From: JBBRMQ01 sp038230775
Lineage (GTDB): Bacteria; Acidobacteriota; Thermoanaerobaculia; Gp7-AA8
Length of the DNA: 37,565 nt
Assembly (NCBI GenBank): GCA_038230775.1
Contig: JBBRMQ010000007.1
Coordinates: forward strand, 1-37,565
Direction: 5' to 3'
Of this stretch, positions 25,372 to 33,531 are shown one piece after another; position 1 is the stretch's first letter, and the number at the start of each line of letters is the position of its first letter. The notes under the pieces are model-generated. The model saw only the letters and a program-made list of their open reading frames with translations. It was not told the origin of the DNA and ran no database searches. The translations under genes and the position numbers were made by a program.

Positions 25372-26472
25372 CTAACTGAGCACTGCCATCAGTGCGTCGC
25401 CGAGGACGCGGCGTTGCCAGTCGCGCATGGCGGGAACGTCGAGGCTTCCGGTGGTGGCGATCGCGCTCAACACGTGTCGTGGAGCGAGCACGGAGACGTC
25501 GACCTTCAGCTCTTTAGCGATCTTGTCGCGGACCGTCTTCAGTTTGTTGACCCGCGCCTCGACCTGCTTGTCGCGTTGCCACGGCTTCGACTCGCCCTTT
25601 TCCGGCAGCGCGTTCTCGTCGAGCGCCATCGCCTCGCTGACCATGCGCACGAGGTCACGGCCGTAGCGCTTGCGGTGGTATTGCGAAACGCTCTTGAGCG
25701 CCGCGAGCGCGTCTTCGGTCGCCGCCTTCGACTTGCCGATCTCCATGATGGCATCGTTGCCGATGATCTTGAACGGCGGGCGGTCCGCGGTCCGCGCCAG
25801 CTGATCCCGCCAGCCGTGCAGCGCGCGGATGATCCCGAGCGAACGGCGATCGAGACTTCCGAGCCCTTTCAACCGCCGGAACGGCTCGTCGTCCTCATCG
25901 CGCTCGGTGAACCGTACCTGCTCGAGGCGCGAGAACTCCTCGACCGCCCACTCCCAGCGGCCGAGCGCCTCGAGCTCGAGGCGGAGTTTCTGCGCCAGCG
26001 CGACGAGATACCGGGTGTCCATCGCCGCATACTCGAGCATGTCCGGCGGCAACGGCCGCATCGCCCAATCGGCGCGCTGATGCGACTTGTCGACCTTGAG
26101 GCCGAAGTGCCGCTCGAGCAGCGCGCCGAGACCGAACGCTTCGTAGCCGAGGAGCTGCGCGCAGATCGAGGTGTCGATCAGGTTCGCGATTGTGAAGTTG
26201 AAGTCGCGATGCAGGATGCGGAGATCGTAGTCCGCACCGTGCAGCACTTTCGTGATCGAGGGGTCCGCCAGCGTCTCTCCGAATCTCGCGAGGTTCACTT
26301 TCGCCAGCGGATCGATGATGAGGTCCTGGTCGGGGATGGAGATCTGGATCAGGCATACCTTGTCGAAATACGAGTGCAGCGAATCCGCCTCGGTATCGAC
26401 CGCGATCTCCGGCTGGCGGCGGACATCGTCCATCGCACGATCGAGCGCAGGCTGCTTGTCGATGAAAATCAA
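25372..26472 (-). CDS. rnd: Ribonuclease D
   Basis: A 366-residue 3'-5' exoribonuclease for tRNA and stable RNA ends. The DEDDy residues are visible: IAVDTEADS (Asp 26, Glu 28), HGADYDLRIL, and the Exo III region with MLEYAAMDTRYL (Tyr and Asp). The first HRDC domain follows at about 205-285 (LGIIRALHGWRDQLARTADRPPF). The ATG at 26472 overlaps the stop of the upstream nucleotidyltransferase-like gene as ATGA, so the two are translationally coupled. Confidence 0.95.
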   Translation of the reverse strand: MIFIDKQPALDRAMDDVRRQPEIAVDTEADSLHSYFDKVCLIQISIPDQDLIIDPLAKVNLARFGETLADPSITKVLHGADYDLRILHRDFNFTIANLIDTSICAQLLGYEAFGLGALLERHFGLKVDKSHQRADWAMRPLPPDMLEYAAMDTRYLVALAQKLRLELEALGRWEWAVEEFSRLEQVRFTERDEDDEPFRRLKGLGSLDRRSLGIIRALHGWRDQLARTADRPPFKIIGNDAIMEIGKSKAATEDALAALKSVSQYHRKRYGRDLVRMVSEAMALDENALPEKGESKPWQRDKQVEARVNKLKTVRDKIAKELKVDVSVLAPRHVLSAIATTGSLDVPAMRDWQRRVLGDALMAVLS

Positions 26473-26987
26473 ACGACGAGCCCCCGCAGTCCGATCGACG
26501 TCACCTTGTCGTTATACCGCTGCCGATCGAATTCCGGGAGCGCCATGACGTCCCGCAGCGCGTCGTCCTCGCCGATGGCGAGCAGAAGCGCGAGGTCCTC
26601 GCGAGACGGAACGCGCCAGTCGTGCTCGCCAATCCGCTCGAACCACGCGTCGCGCACCATGCGCGCGTACAGCGCGTTGCTGGCCACGAGAACGTGAACG
26701 CGGACGGAATCGAAGGTCATCGGCACCAGATCCAGCTCTTCGGACGCGTCGACCCGGTCGCGTTCCACGACGAAGCCGTTGTTCGCGGCCATCGTCGCGA
26801 TCTGCCCCATCTGCTGCGGCTGCATGACCGCGACCACGTCGACCGATCCGGAGTCGATCGTCCCGCCGATCCACGCGACGCGTGCCACGGAGCCGACGAA
26901 CATGAACTCGAGCTGCAGTTTCGTCAGGAGCTCGCCGGTGGCGTCGATTGCGGAGGCGTATCTTTCAGTCGCGGCGACAGGAGACAC
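26469..26987 (-). CDS. Nucleotidyltransferase-like protein, possibly degenerate
   Basis: A 172-residue protein with the start of a nucleotidyltransferase fold: LQLEFMFVGSVARVAWIGG, followed by SGSVDVVAV. Polymerase-beta-type enzymes use GS and then two acidic residues spaced by one. Here only one Asp of that pair is clear, and the first position is Ser or Val. The rest (ELDLVPMTFDSVRVHVLVASN, then PSREDLALLLAIGEDDALRDV) follows a plan familiar from substrate-binding nucleotidyltransferase-like proteins. It may be inactive or bind nucleotides only. It is coupled to rnd by a 4-base overlap. The start is the GTG/ATG-like codon at 26987, and the true N-terminus could be a little shorter. Confidence 0.6.
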   Translation of the reverse strand: MSPVAATERYASAIDATGELLTKLQLEFMFVGSVARVAWIGGTIDSGSVDVVAVMQPQQMGQIATMAANNGFVVERDRVDASEELDLVPMTFDSVRVHVLVASNALYARMVRDAWFERIGEHDWRVPSREDLALLLAIGEDDALRDVMALPEFDRQRYNDKVTSIGLRGLVV

Positions 26988-27009
26988 GGAAGCGGATTGT
27001 AATCGCTCG

Positions 27010-27401
27010 TCACACCTGTGGCAGACGGGGATTTCGCAGGTAGGCCACGACGTCCACGAGCTGCCGCGCGGTCATGCGCTCGGTGTAGTCCTTCATCGTG
27101 CGGCCGAGGTAGTCCTCGTTTTTCCCGGTACGGGTGGCGAAGATCGACTTCGCGACTTCCATCGCCGGGTAGTGGTTCAGGCCGGCCAGGACCGGTCCCG
27201 CCGCCGCCCGTGGTCCCCGCGGCAACTTCGGATCCTCGGCCACGCGATGGCAGTCGATGCACTGCAACTCGATGAAAGCGCGACGCCCGGCGACCGGGTC
27301 ACCGTCGATGAGCGTGGGGTTGACGACGATCAAGCCGGGAAGGCCGGCGGTCTTCGTCCCGAGCCGACAAGAACGAGCATCGCGAGGAGGAAGCGCCAAA
27401 T
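27010..27401 (-). CDS. c-type cytochrome with disrupted or unresolved 5' end
   Basis: The mature domain of about 108 residues is clear: DGDPVAGRRAFIELQCIDCH has the haem motif CIDCH, followed by GPVLAGL, SIFATRTGKNEDYL and MTARQLVDVVAYLRNP, typical of small class I cytochromes c. Such a protein needs export, but the frame has no signal peptide. A signal-like sequence (WRFLLAMLVLVGSG) is encoded immediately upstream, from about 27401 to 27357, in a different frame. A -1 shift (or one missing base in the sequence) would join the two. No usual start codon exists for that segment except an ATG at 27380 inside it, and its upstream side runs straight into an 18-base tandem repeat array. The haem frame alone can start from the TTG at 27333 or read through the repeats from 27543. 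Confidence 0.6.
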
Positions 27402-27411
27402 GAAGCGTGGC

Positions 27412-27497
27412 TTCTGTGTGTGGACCGGCTTCTGTGTGTGGACCGGCTTCTGTGTGTGGACCGGCTTCTGTGTGAGGACCGGTCCTCACACTGAAGC
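27412..27497. repeat. Repeat family B tandem array next to the cytochrome gene
   Basis: Three exact 18-base copies of TTCTGTGTGTGGACCGGC (27412-27465) are followed by a fourth diverged unit ending in GGACCGGTCCTCACACTGAA. Read on the minus strand in one frame it encodes repeats of GPHTEA. The unit equals the left end of the family B palindrome, so partial tandem copying of the element end is likely. Confidence 0.92.
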
Positions 27498-27506
27498 TTT
27501 CGGGCT

Positions 27507-28913
27507 TCACAAATACTCGAGAATCCTGGCGACATGCTCCCACTCCGTCGCGCCGTTGCCGATCGCGACGCGGATCCCGAGCTTGCCGCGGAGCCGGGTC
27601 GTGGAGACGAAAAGCCGGCCGGATGCATTCATCCTTTCCACCGCATCGTTCGTCGCTTTTTCGGATGACTCTTCATCGCCCGTCACAGTTTTCCGAAACA
27701 CAACAACGCTGAACATCTGCGGCGCCATCAGCTCGATGTCGTCGCGCTTCTTCAGCTCCGCGGTGAGGCGCGCGGCGAACGCCACATGATCGCGAACGAC
27801 AGCGCGCAGCCGCTCGAGACCGTAGTGCTCCATCACCATCCAGAGCTTGAGCGCGCGGAAGCGGCGGCCGAGCTGCAGACCGAAGTCCATGTAGTTGATC
27901 TCGGCGCTCTCGGCCAGCTTGAGGTACGGCGGAAGCTCGAGTGGCGAGAAGGCATCGCGAAGGAACTGCGGCTTCTTCGTGTACAGAACGCTGCAGTCGA
28001 TCGGCGTGAACATCCACTTATGCGGATTGACGACGATCGAATCCGCACCCTCGATCCCGTTCCACAGCCACCGATATTCAGGAACGATCGTGGCCGAGCC
28101 GGCGTAGGCGGCGTCCACGTGCAGCCAGATCTCATGCCGCGCGGCGATCTCGGCGATCTCGGGAAGCGGATCAACCGAGGACGTCGACGTCGTCCCCAGC
28201 GTTGCGGAGATCGCGCACGGCAGCGCGCCGGCCGCACGATCGTTCTCGATCGCTCGCGCCAGCGCGTCGGGTTTCATGCGGAAGCCGTCGTCGCTCTCGA
28301 TCTTCACGACGCCCTTGACGCCGAAACCGAGGGCGAGCGCGCCTTTCTCGATCGACGAATGCGCGTGCTCCGAGCAGTACACGCGCAGCGGCGGCAGATC
28401 GCGGCCGGCGATGCCTTCCAGCCGGATGTTGAGGCCAAGCGCTTCCCGGGCGGCGGCGAGGCCGAGGAACGAGTTGATGGACGCGGTGTCGTTGATGATG
28501 CCGAACAGTCCCGCCGGCAACCCGAGCGATTCACGCAGCCATTCGAGTGTCACGGTCTCGAGCTCCGTGAGCGACGGCGACGACTTCCAGATCATCCCGT
28601 TCGCATTCAGCGCGGCCGTCATCAGCTCGGCGAGGATGCCGGCCTGCGAGCCTGTGATCGCGAAGTACGCAAAGAACGCGGGATGATTCCAATGCGTCAT
28701 CCCCGGCACGATCTTCTCGTCGAATGCGCGAATGAGATCGTCGTACGACTGATTGCCGCGCGGAGCCTTGTCGAACTGTTTCGCGATGTCGCCGGGCTTC
28801 ACGTCTGCGAGCACACGATAGCGATCGACGCCGTCGAGGTAGTCGGCGACCCAGTCGATCAGGCGGTGGCCGGCGGCACGAAATTCGTCACTCGACGGGT
28901 CCAGCTTCGGCAT
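27507..28913 (-). CDS. PLP-dependent group II decarboxylase (aromatic amino acid type)
   Basis: A 468-residue fold-type I PLP enzyme. It shows HPAFFAYFAITGSQAGILAE, a His stacked on PLP in YCSEHAHSSIEKGA, GTTSTSSVDPLPEIAEIA, Asp in WLHVDAAYAG, and the PLP Lys in VNPHKWMFTPIDCS. Family members decarboxylate Trp, Phe, DOPA or similar amino acids. The substrate here cannot be assigned. The ATG at 28913 overlaps the end of the GT-C-like gene by 26 bases. The gene sits at the downstream end of the exopolysaccharide genes, an unusual place for this enzyme. Confidence 0.92.
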   Translation of the reverse strand: MPKLDPSSDEFRAAGHRLIDWVADYLDGVDRYRVLADVKPGDIAKQFDKAPRGNQSYDDLIRAFDEKIVPGMTHWNHPAFFAYFAITGSQAGILAELMTAALNANGMIWKSSPSLTELETVTLEWLRESLGLPAGLFGIINDTASINSFLGLAAAREALGLNIRLEGIAGRDLPPLRVYCSEHAHSSIEKGALALGFGVKGVVKIESDDGFRMKPDALARAIENDRAAGALPCAISATLGTTSTSSVDPLPEIAEIAARHEIWLHVDAAYAGSATIVPEYRWLWNGIEGADSIVVNPHKWMFTPIDCSVLYTKKPQFLRDAFSPLELPPYLKLAESAEINYMDFGLQLGRRFRALKLWMVMEHYGLERLRAVVRDHVAFAARLTAELKKRDDIELMAPQMFSVVVFRKTVTGDEESSEKATNDAVERMNASGRLFVSTTRLRGKLGIRVAIGNGATEWEHVARILEYL

Positions 28914-30189
28914 CGGGTGCCGATTGTTCTACGCGCGGGAAGAAATCCGCAAGCATCACGAGCACGACAAACGTGATCGGCAGCGAGATCTGCACCGTGA
29001 GCCGCGGCCACGACGTCACGATGTGCCACCGCGGATCGTGTGGCGTCGCGTAGTACGCCGCGACATAGAACACGAGCTGGATGCCGGTGACGAGGAACAC
29101 GAACGCCTCGCGGCGCCGTCGTACGGCAGGAGCCACGATGATTCCGGCGATGACGCAGACCCAGAACCACGGATCGACGAGGTCGTGCCACAGAAGACTG
29201 AAGATGACCGGCGTCTGAGCCAGATGAGCGATCACACGCGACAAGACGGATCCACCAACGACGTCCGTCGGCAGAACGTGCGTCGCGCGAAGAATCAGCC
29301 ACGGCGCCGCGATCGCGACGGCCGGCCACAAACGCCACAGCGACTTTCGTCGCACGAGGACGATGGCGATGACGATGCTCACCGCCAGCGCGATGCCCTC
29401 GTTCTTCACATTCGCGGCGAAGCCGAGGAGTACGGCGCCGTGCCGCCATGCGGCGTGGTCGTCGAAGAGAATTGCTCGACGAAGAAAGAGCACTGCAGCG
29501 GCGCCGAACGCGATCAGCGGCCCTTCCGCCAGACCGACGTAGCGCGAGATCGCGAGCGTGGTGGCGACCGTCGTGATGATCGCCGCCACGAACGGCGTCG
29601 TCTCCTCGGCCACAAGACTGCGGACGATCAGGACCACCGCCGCGGCGCACGCGACCATCACAAGGCCAAGCCACCGGTCGCTCCATCCGCCGTTCAGAAT
29701 GGCGACGAAGTCGTAGTTGAATGGGACCAGAAGAGGGTAATCGGGATGCGAGAACGCGTTCCACGGGCTCTCGAGAAACCGCCAGTCGATGCCGCCATGC
29801 TCGAGAAACACCCGCGCCTTGAGGCCCCAGATCGCCCAGAAGTCCCACTCCCAGAGATGGGCGAGCGTCGCGTACAGCGTGTAACCAATGAAGGTGAAGA
29901 TCGTGAGGAGGTCCAACCAGTGAACGGTTGACGGTTGACGGTTGACGGTTGACGGTGACTTGACGAACCACAGCGCGCACCATGCGATTAGCGCCGCGAT
30001 GGTCACGCTCAACAATGTCCACCGAATGTGAACGATCGAAAGCGCGAGCAGGATCAGGAAAATCAATCCGCTGCCGTACAGGAACGAAGCGCCGATCAGC
30101 AGCGGGCCGCGTGCACGGCGATCGATGGCCAGCACCGCGGGGATGCCGAGAACGATGAGCGAGAGGATGGCGATGAGCGCGGGCGCCAT
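28888..30189 (-). CDS. Multi-pass membrane protein, GT-C glycosyltransferase-like
   Basis: A 433-residue protein with about ten hydrophobic helices. The loop after the third helix has a WEWDFWAIWGLKARVFLEHGGIDW stretch (acidic and aromatic), as lipid-linked GT-C transferases have near the first periplasmic loop. HPDYPLLVPFNYDF and GLAEGPLIAFG follow. It probably uses a polyprenyl-phosphate sugar at the periplasmic face, but substrate is unknown. Residues 80-89 (STVNRQPSTV) are encoded by four tandem GGTTGAC heptamers and lie in a loop. The ATG at 30189 immediately follows the stop of the small upstream gene, and the end overlaps the decarboxylase start. Confidence 0.75.
   Translation of the reverse strand: MAPALIAILSLIVLGIPAVLAIDRRARGPLLIGASFLYGSGLIFLILLALSIVHIRWTLLSVTIAALIAWCALWFVKSPSTVNRQPSTVHWLDLLTIFTFIGYTLYATLAHLWEWDFWAIWGLKARVFLEHGGIDWRFLESPWNAFSHPDYPLLVPFNYDFVAILNGGWSDRWLGLVMVACAAAVVLIVRSLVAEETTPFVAAIITTVATTLAISRYVGLAEGPLIAFGAAAVLFLRRAILFDDHAAWRHGAVLLGFAANVKNEGIALAVSIVIAIVLVRRKSLWRLWPAVAIAAPWLILRATHVLPTDVVGGSVLSRVIAHLAQTPVIFSLLWHDLVDPWFWVCVIAGIIVAPAVRRRREAFVFLVTGIQLVFYVAAYYATPHDPRWHIVTSWPRLTVQISLPITFVVLVMLADFFPRVEQSAPDAEAGPVE
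29926..29953. repeat. Four tandem GGTTGAC heptamers inside the GT-C-like gene
   Basis: Four exact copies (29926, 29933, 29940 and 29947), with diverged copies at each end (GAAC and GGTGACT). Because three heptamers make seven codons, the array can be read without changing frame. No inverted partner arm is present, unlike the other heptamer sites. Confidence 0.95.
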
Positions 30190-30621
30190 TCAGCGTCTCA
30201 GCAGCGTCCCGCCCTCGCCGCTCCACACCTCGGTCAGATGTGACGGAGGAAACCGGCCGAACGCCGCGATGTACTTCGCGCGGCGGAAGTTCAGCAACTC
30301 CAGGCGGCCGTCGTCCATCGCCAGCGGCAGAACCTCGCGGCCGGCAAGCAGGTAGCTGGCGCGATAGTAGGCGTACGAATAGCCCTTGTCCCAGTTGAGA
30401 GTCGGCACGACGAGCGCGATCGTGTCGCCGTTCTGCGTGCGCTCGCGCACGCCGGCGATGAAGCGCGGAAACTCCGGCCACAGCCGGTCAGCGCGCTGTT
30501 CAAGCGCCGTGGAGATCGGCTCTCGATCGAGAAAAGGAAGCAGCAGGATGCGGCGGTCGATGCGAAGCGCGAAGATCGCGAGAACGATCAGAAGCGCCAG
30601 AACCTGGCGCCAGCGAGACAT
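30190..30621 (-). CDS. Small membrane-anchored protein, unknown function
   Basis: A 143-residue protein with one N-terminal hydrophobic segment (MSRWRQVLALLIVLAIFAL) and a soluble part probably outside the membrane. The soluble part has TALEQRADRLWPEFPRFIAG, TIALVVPTLNWDKGYSYAYYRASYLL, and LELLNFRRAKYIAAFG. The last segments resemble the extracytoplasmic tail of GT-C-type proteins (a PQ/WY-rich loop), so it may be a partner or split domain of the next gene, whose start follows its stop directly. No catalytic motif is recognised. Confidence 0.7.
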   Translation of the reverse strand: MSRWRQVLALLIVLAIFALRIDRRILLLPFLDREPISTALEQRADRLWPEFPRFIAGVRERTQNGDTIALVVPTLNWDKGYSYAYYRASYLLAGREVLPLAMDDGRLELLNFRRAKYIAAFGRFPPSHLTEVWSGEGGTLLRR

Positions 30622-30641
30622 GCGATTGAGATTAGCACTTC

Positions 30642-30787
30642 GTGCGGCTTCGCCGCGTTGTCGGTTGTCAAAGCTGCGGCTTCGCCGCGTTGTCGGTTGT
30701 CAGTGGTCGGTTGTCAAAGGCCGAGGCTGACGCGGTTTTTGACAACCGACAACCGACAACCGAGAACGCGCGCCGCGAGGCGCGCAG
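30642..30787. repeat. Repeat family E, second copy with duplicated left side
   Basis: Two left-type segments (GCGGCTTCGCCGCG followed by TTGTCGGTTGTC) occur near 30644 and 30675. The inverted right side (TTTTTGACAACCGACAACC and GCGCGCCGCG) ends directly at the stop of the sugar transferase gene. It fills the 166-base gap before the small membrane protein. Confidence 0.88.
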
Positions 30788-32230
30788 TTAAGACGCTCCG
30801 CGTCCGGACAACACCGCGGGGATCGTGCGCAGCAGGATCTTCATGTCGAGCGCCGGCGACCAGTTGTCGATGTATTGCAGATCCATCTGCATCCAGCGGT
30901 CGAAGTCGACGTTGTTGCGGCCGCTGACCTGCCACAGGCACGTCAGGCCTGGCTTCATCGACAGACGGCGGCGGTGCCACCGATGATACGAGCGGACTTC
31001 TTCGGGGATCGGCGGGCGTGGACCGACCAGGCTCATGTCGCCCTTCAACACGTTCCACAGCTGCGGCAACTCGTCGAGCGAGAACTTCCGGAGGAAGCGG
31101 CCGATTGCGGTCACGCGCGGATCGACTTTGGCCTTGAACACCGGACCGCTCATCTCGTTGAGGTGATCGACCTCGCCGCGACGCGCCTGCGCATCCTCGA
31201 GCATCGTGCGGAACTTGTAGAGCGTGAACGTGCGGCCGTTGAGACCGATGCGCTCCTGCTTGAAGATGATCGACCCGCCGGAAGTGATCTTCACCGCAAG
31301 CGCAGCGAGGAGGATGATCGGTGCCGACAGCGCGAGCAGCACCGCGGAGATCGCAACGTCGAGCACGCGCTTGTATGCAAGCTGCGTCTCGTTCGACGGC
31401 GTGGTGGTGAACGTGAGGAACGGGATGCCTTCCAGCTCTTCCAGCTCCACACGCGCGACCCGATTCTGGAAGAAGTTCATCGCCACGCGGGCCCGGATGC
31501 CGAGCTCCTCGCAGAGGATGAACATCTGTTTCATCTCGTCGAGCTTCTTCCGCGTCACGGCAAACACGATCTCGTCGACGGGCTCTGGAAACTCGCCATG
31601 CTCGAGCAGCCGCTTCAGATCGGGAACGCTGCCGTACACGCGGTATTGCGCCCAGCCGTTGGGCAGATGGTGGCCATCCTCGACAAAGCCCAGGATCTTG
31701 TAGCCCCAGTATTTGTGGTTCTGAACGACGCGGGCGACATCGATCGCACGCCGGCCTGTGCCGACGATGAGAATCGTCCGGTAGTTGAGACCCTTCAACC
31801 GGACATAGCGCGCCATGACGCGAACCGCGATCTTCTCCATCACCAGGAACAGACCGGAGAGCGCGGCAAAGAGAACGAACCACGTGCGCGAGAGCTGGCG
31901 AAGCGGGAAGAGATACGCGATCGTCGCCAGGAGAACGTTGCCGACAACGACGACGCGGAAGATCGTCAGCGCTTCACGGCTGACAGGGATGGTTCGATGG
32001 CTGTGATAACTGTGATACGTGAACAGCAGTACGGACCAGATCACCAGAACGAGCGGGTAAACCTTGAGGTACTCGGTGATCGGGAAGAGGCCGGTCGGGA
32101 AGTGCTGCGGCGCGATCTGGGGCATCACCAGGTCGCGGATATAGAACGCCGTGAAAAACGCCAGGGAAGTCAGGCCGAGGTCAACGAGATAGACGACCCT
32201 CGCGATTAGTCGCGCCTTCTGTTTAAGCAT
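30788..32230 (-). CDS. Polyprenyl-phosphate sugar phosphotransferase (WbaP/WcaJ type)
   Basis: A 480-residue initiating enzyme that moves a sugar-1-phosphate onto undecaprenyl phosphate in the inner membrane. The N-terminal half has about four helices (12-34, 52-72, 93-107, 117-134) and a nucleotide-binding-like domain (ILIVGTGRRAIDVARVV). The membrane-associated catalytic half begins with KRVLDVAISAVLLALSAPI and then shows KFRTM, SLDELPQLWNVLKGDMSLVGPRP and KPGLTCLWQVSGR. These are the usual motifs, with Cys in place of the common Gly in LTGLWQ. It is the likely first step of the exopolysaccharide made by the glycosyltransferases upstream. The ATG at 32230 is standard. Confidence 0.94.
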   Translation of the reverse strand: MLKQKARLIARVVYLVDLGLTSLAFFTAFYIRDLVMPQIAPQHFPTGLFPITEYLKVYPLVLVIWSVLLFTYHSYHSHRTIPVSREALTIFRVVVVGNVLLATIAYLFPLRQLSRTWFVLFAALSGLFLVMEKIAVRVMARYVRLKGLNYRTILIVGTGRRAIDVARVVQNHKYWGYKILGFVEDGHHLPNGWAQYRVYGSVPDLKRLLEHGEFPEPVDEIVFAVTRKKLDEMKQMFILCEELGIRARVAMNFFQNRVARVELEELEGIPFLTFTTTPSNETQLAYKRVLDVAISAVLLALSAPIILLAALAVKITSGGSIIFKQERIGLNGRTFTLYKFRTMLEDAQARRGEVDHLNEMSGPVFKAKVDPRVTAIGRFLRKFSLDELPQLWNVLKGDMSLVGPRPPIPEEVRSYHRWHRRRLSMKPGLTCLWQVSGRNNVDFDRWMQMDLQYIDNWSPALDMKILLRTIPAVLSGRGAS

Positions 32231-32295
32231 TCAGTGCCTTGTGAATGTACTGCAAATTTCGCCCATGCGATATACGGGGGTCGCAACGCGAACGT

Positions 32296-33531
32296 CTAGC
32301 TCAGCATTTGTTGGAAGAGGCGCTCGTACTCGTCGACCACCGATTCCCAGCGATAGCGGGCTGTAGCGCGGGCTTTCGCGGCCGTTCGTCGTTCCAGGCA
32401 GAGACTGCCAATGCCAAGCAAAGCACCGAGCTCGGTGGACAGATTCTCAGTCGGTCGGAGCTGAAAATAACCGACGGCGTCACCGCCGACTTCCCGATTC
32501 TCGGGCGTATCGTTGGCCAGGACGCACGCGCCGGCGCCCATCGCTTCGATCAACGCCGGGTGCGTGCCGCCCACTTCCGTCGCCTGGATATAAATGAGCG
32601 AGTTACGCTGCAGGGTCCGGTAGTCGGCACCGTAGATGGCGCCTGGAAAGATGACGCGGCCGCTCGCGTGTCGATGGAGCTCGGCGACGAGATCTTCGGC
32701 GTACAGCCCCTCCCCGACCATCACCAACGGCGGACCCTCGCTCAGCTTCTCGTAAGCCAGAACGACTTCCAGCGGGTTGTTCTCCGGCTCAAAGCGACTG
32801 ACATAAAGAATGTAGTGGCGCGGATCGACCTTCAGCCGCTGGAGGACGTCGGTATCAGATTCTTCTGACGGAAAATCCGCGCCGTACGGGATCGTCGCGC
32901 TCTCGATTCCGAATCGCTCGCGATAGTAGTCCGCGATGACGCCGGCATCCGCGATGACGCGACCGGCGAAGAGAGCGGACAGCGACTCGCCGATCGCGTA
33001 AAAGGCGCGGCCGAACACGTTCCACTTGCGGCGGCGCCGCTCGATGCCGTCGACGTTGATGGCGACCGGAATGCGCGCCGCGCGCAGAAGCGGCAGCACG
33101 AAGGCGTTGGCCGCGTTGCAGATCAGGACGACGTCGAAGTCGCGATGCAGCGCGTCGATCGCCGATAGAAACGAGTGGCTGACGGTCTCGAAGTACTTGC
33201 CACGCTTCGAAGGCAGAAGGATGCATTCGATGCCGCGCCATTGCCGATGAGGAGAACTTCGTTCTTCGCCATGACCTTTGCCGACATCGCCGGCTTCGGC
33301 TTCTGTGTGTGGACCGGCTTCAGCCGGTCGCCGTGACCGGCTGAAGCCGGTCCTCACACTGAAATTGGAGCCGGCGCTCGCAGTCGAGCCCGAGGCATGT
33401 GGGGCCTGGCGGCAGTAGACGCTCACCCGATGACCGCGATCCACGAGCCGCGTTCCCAACTCCGCAGCGAACGTCTCGAAGCCGCCATAGCGGGGCGGCA
33501 CGCCGCGCGTGCCGAGAATGGCGATGTTCAA
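32296..33531 (-). CDS. GT4 glycosyltransferase with DUF1972 N-terminal domain
   Basis: A 411-residue GT-B fold transferase. The N-terminal IAILGTRGVPPRYGGFETFAA is typical of DUF1972-type rhamnosyl/other transferases, and the C-terminal domain has YILYVSRFEPENNP, FPGAIYGADYRTL and EVGGTHPALIEAMGAGACV with the catalytic-site Glu. The TTG at 33531 is preferred: GGAG lies 8 bases before it and it overlaps the upstream stop as TTGA. A GTG at 33540 is possible. Residues about 57-77 (FSVRTGFSRS, then AEAGPHTEA) come from a family B repeat. The stretch between VYCR and WRGIECILLP is near 60 residues, longer than I expect for the family, so the insertion is within a surface loop. Confidence 0.9.
   Translation of the reverse strand: MNIAILGTRGVPPRYGGFETFAAELGTRLVDRGHRVSVYCRQAPHASGSTASAGSNFSVRTGFSRSRRPAEAGPHTEAEAGDVGKGHGEERSSPHRQWRGIECILLPSKRGKYFETVSHSFLSAIDALHRDFDVVLICNAANAFVLPLLRAARIPVAINVDGIERRRRKWNVFGRAFYAIGESLSALFAGRVIADAGVIADYYRERFGIESATIPYGADFPSEESDTDVLQRLKVDPRHYILYVSRFEPENNPLEVVLAYEKLSEGPPLVMVGEGLYAEDLVAELHRHASGRVIFPGAIYGADYRTLQRNSLIYIQATEVGGTHPALIEAMGAGACVLANDTPENREVGGDAVGYFQLRPTENLSTELGALLGIGSLCLERRTAAKARATARYRWESVVDEYERLFQQMLS
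33301..33363. repeat. Repeat family B inside the GT4 gene
   Basis: A full palindrome with ends TTCTGTGTG and CACACTGAA and the interior ACCGGCTTCAGCCGGTC / GACCGGCTGAAGCCGGTCC. Its 63 bases keep the reading frame (63 is divisible by three) and contain no stop in that frame. Confidence 0.92.

Noticed and set aside
27412..27497. CRISPR array
   Set aside because: The 18-base units are directly adjacent with no spacers, and they match the end of the family B palindrome. No cas gene is present.
28859..30481. A 540-codon minus-strand frame overlapping the GT-C-like gene
   Set aside because: Arg-rich sequence in a different frame from the clear membrane helices of the GT-C-like protein.
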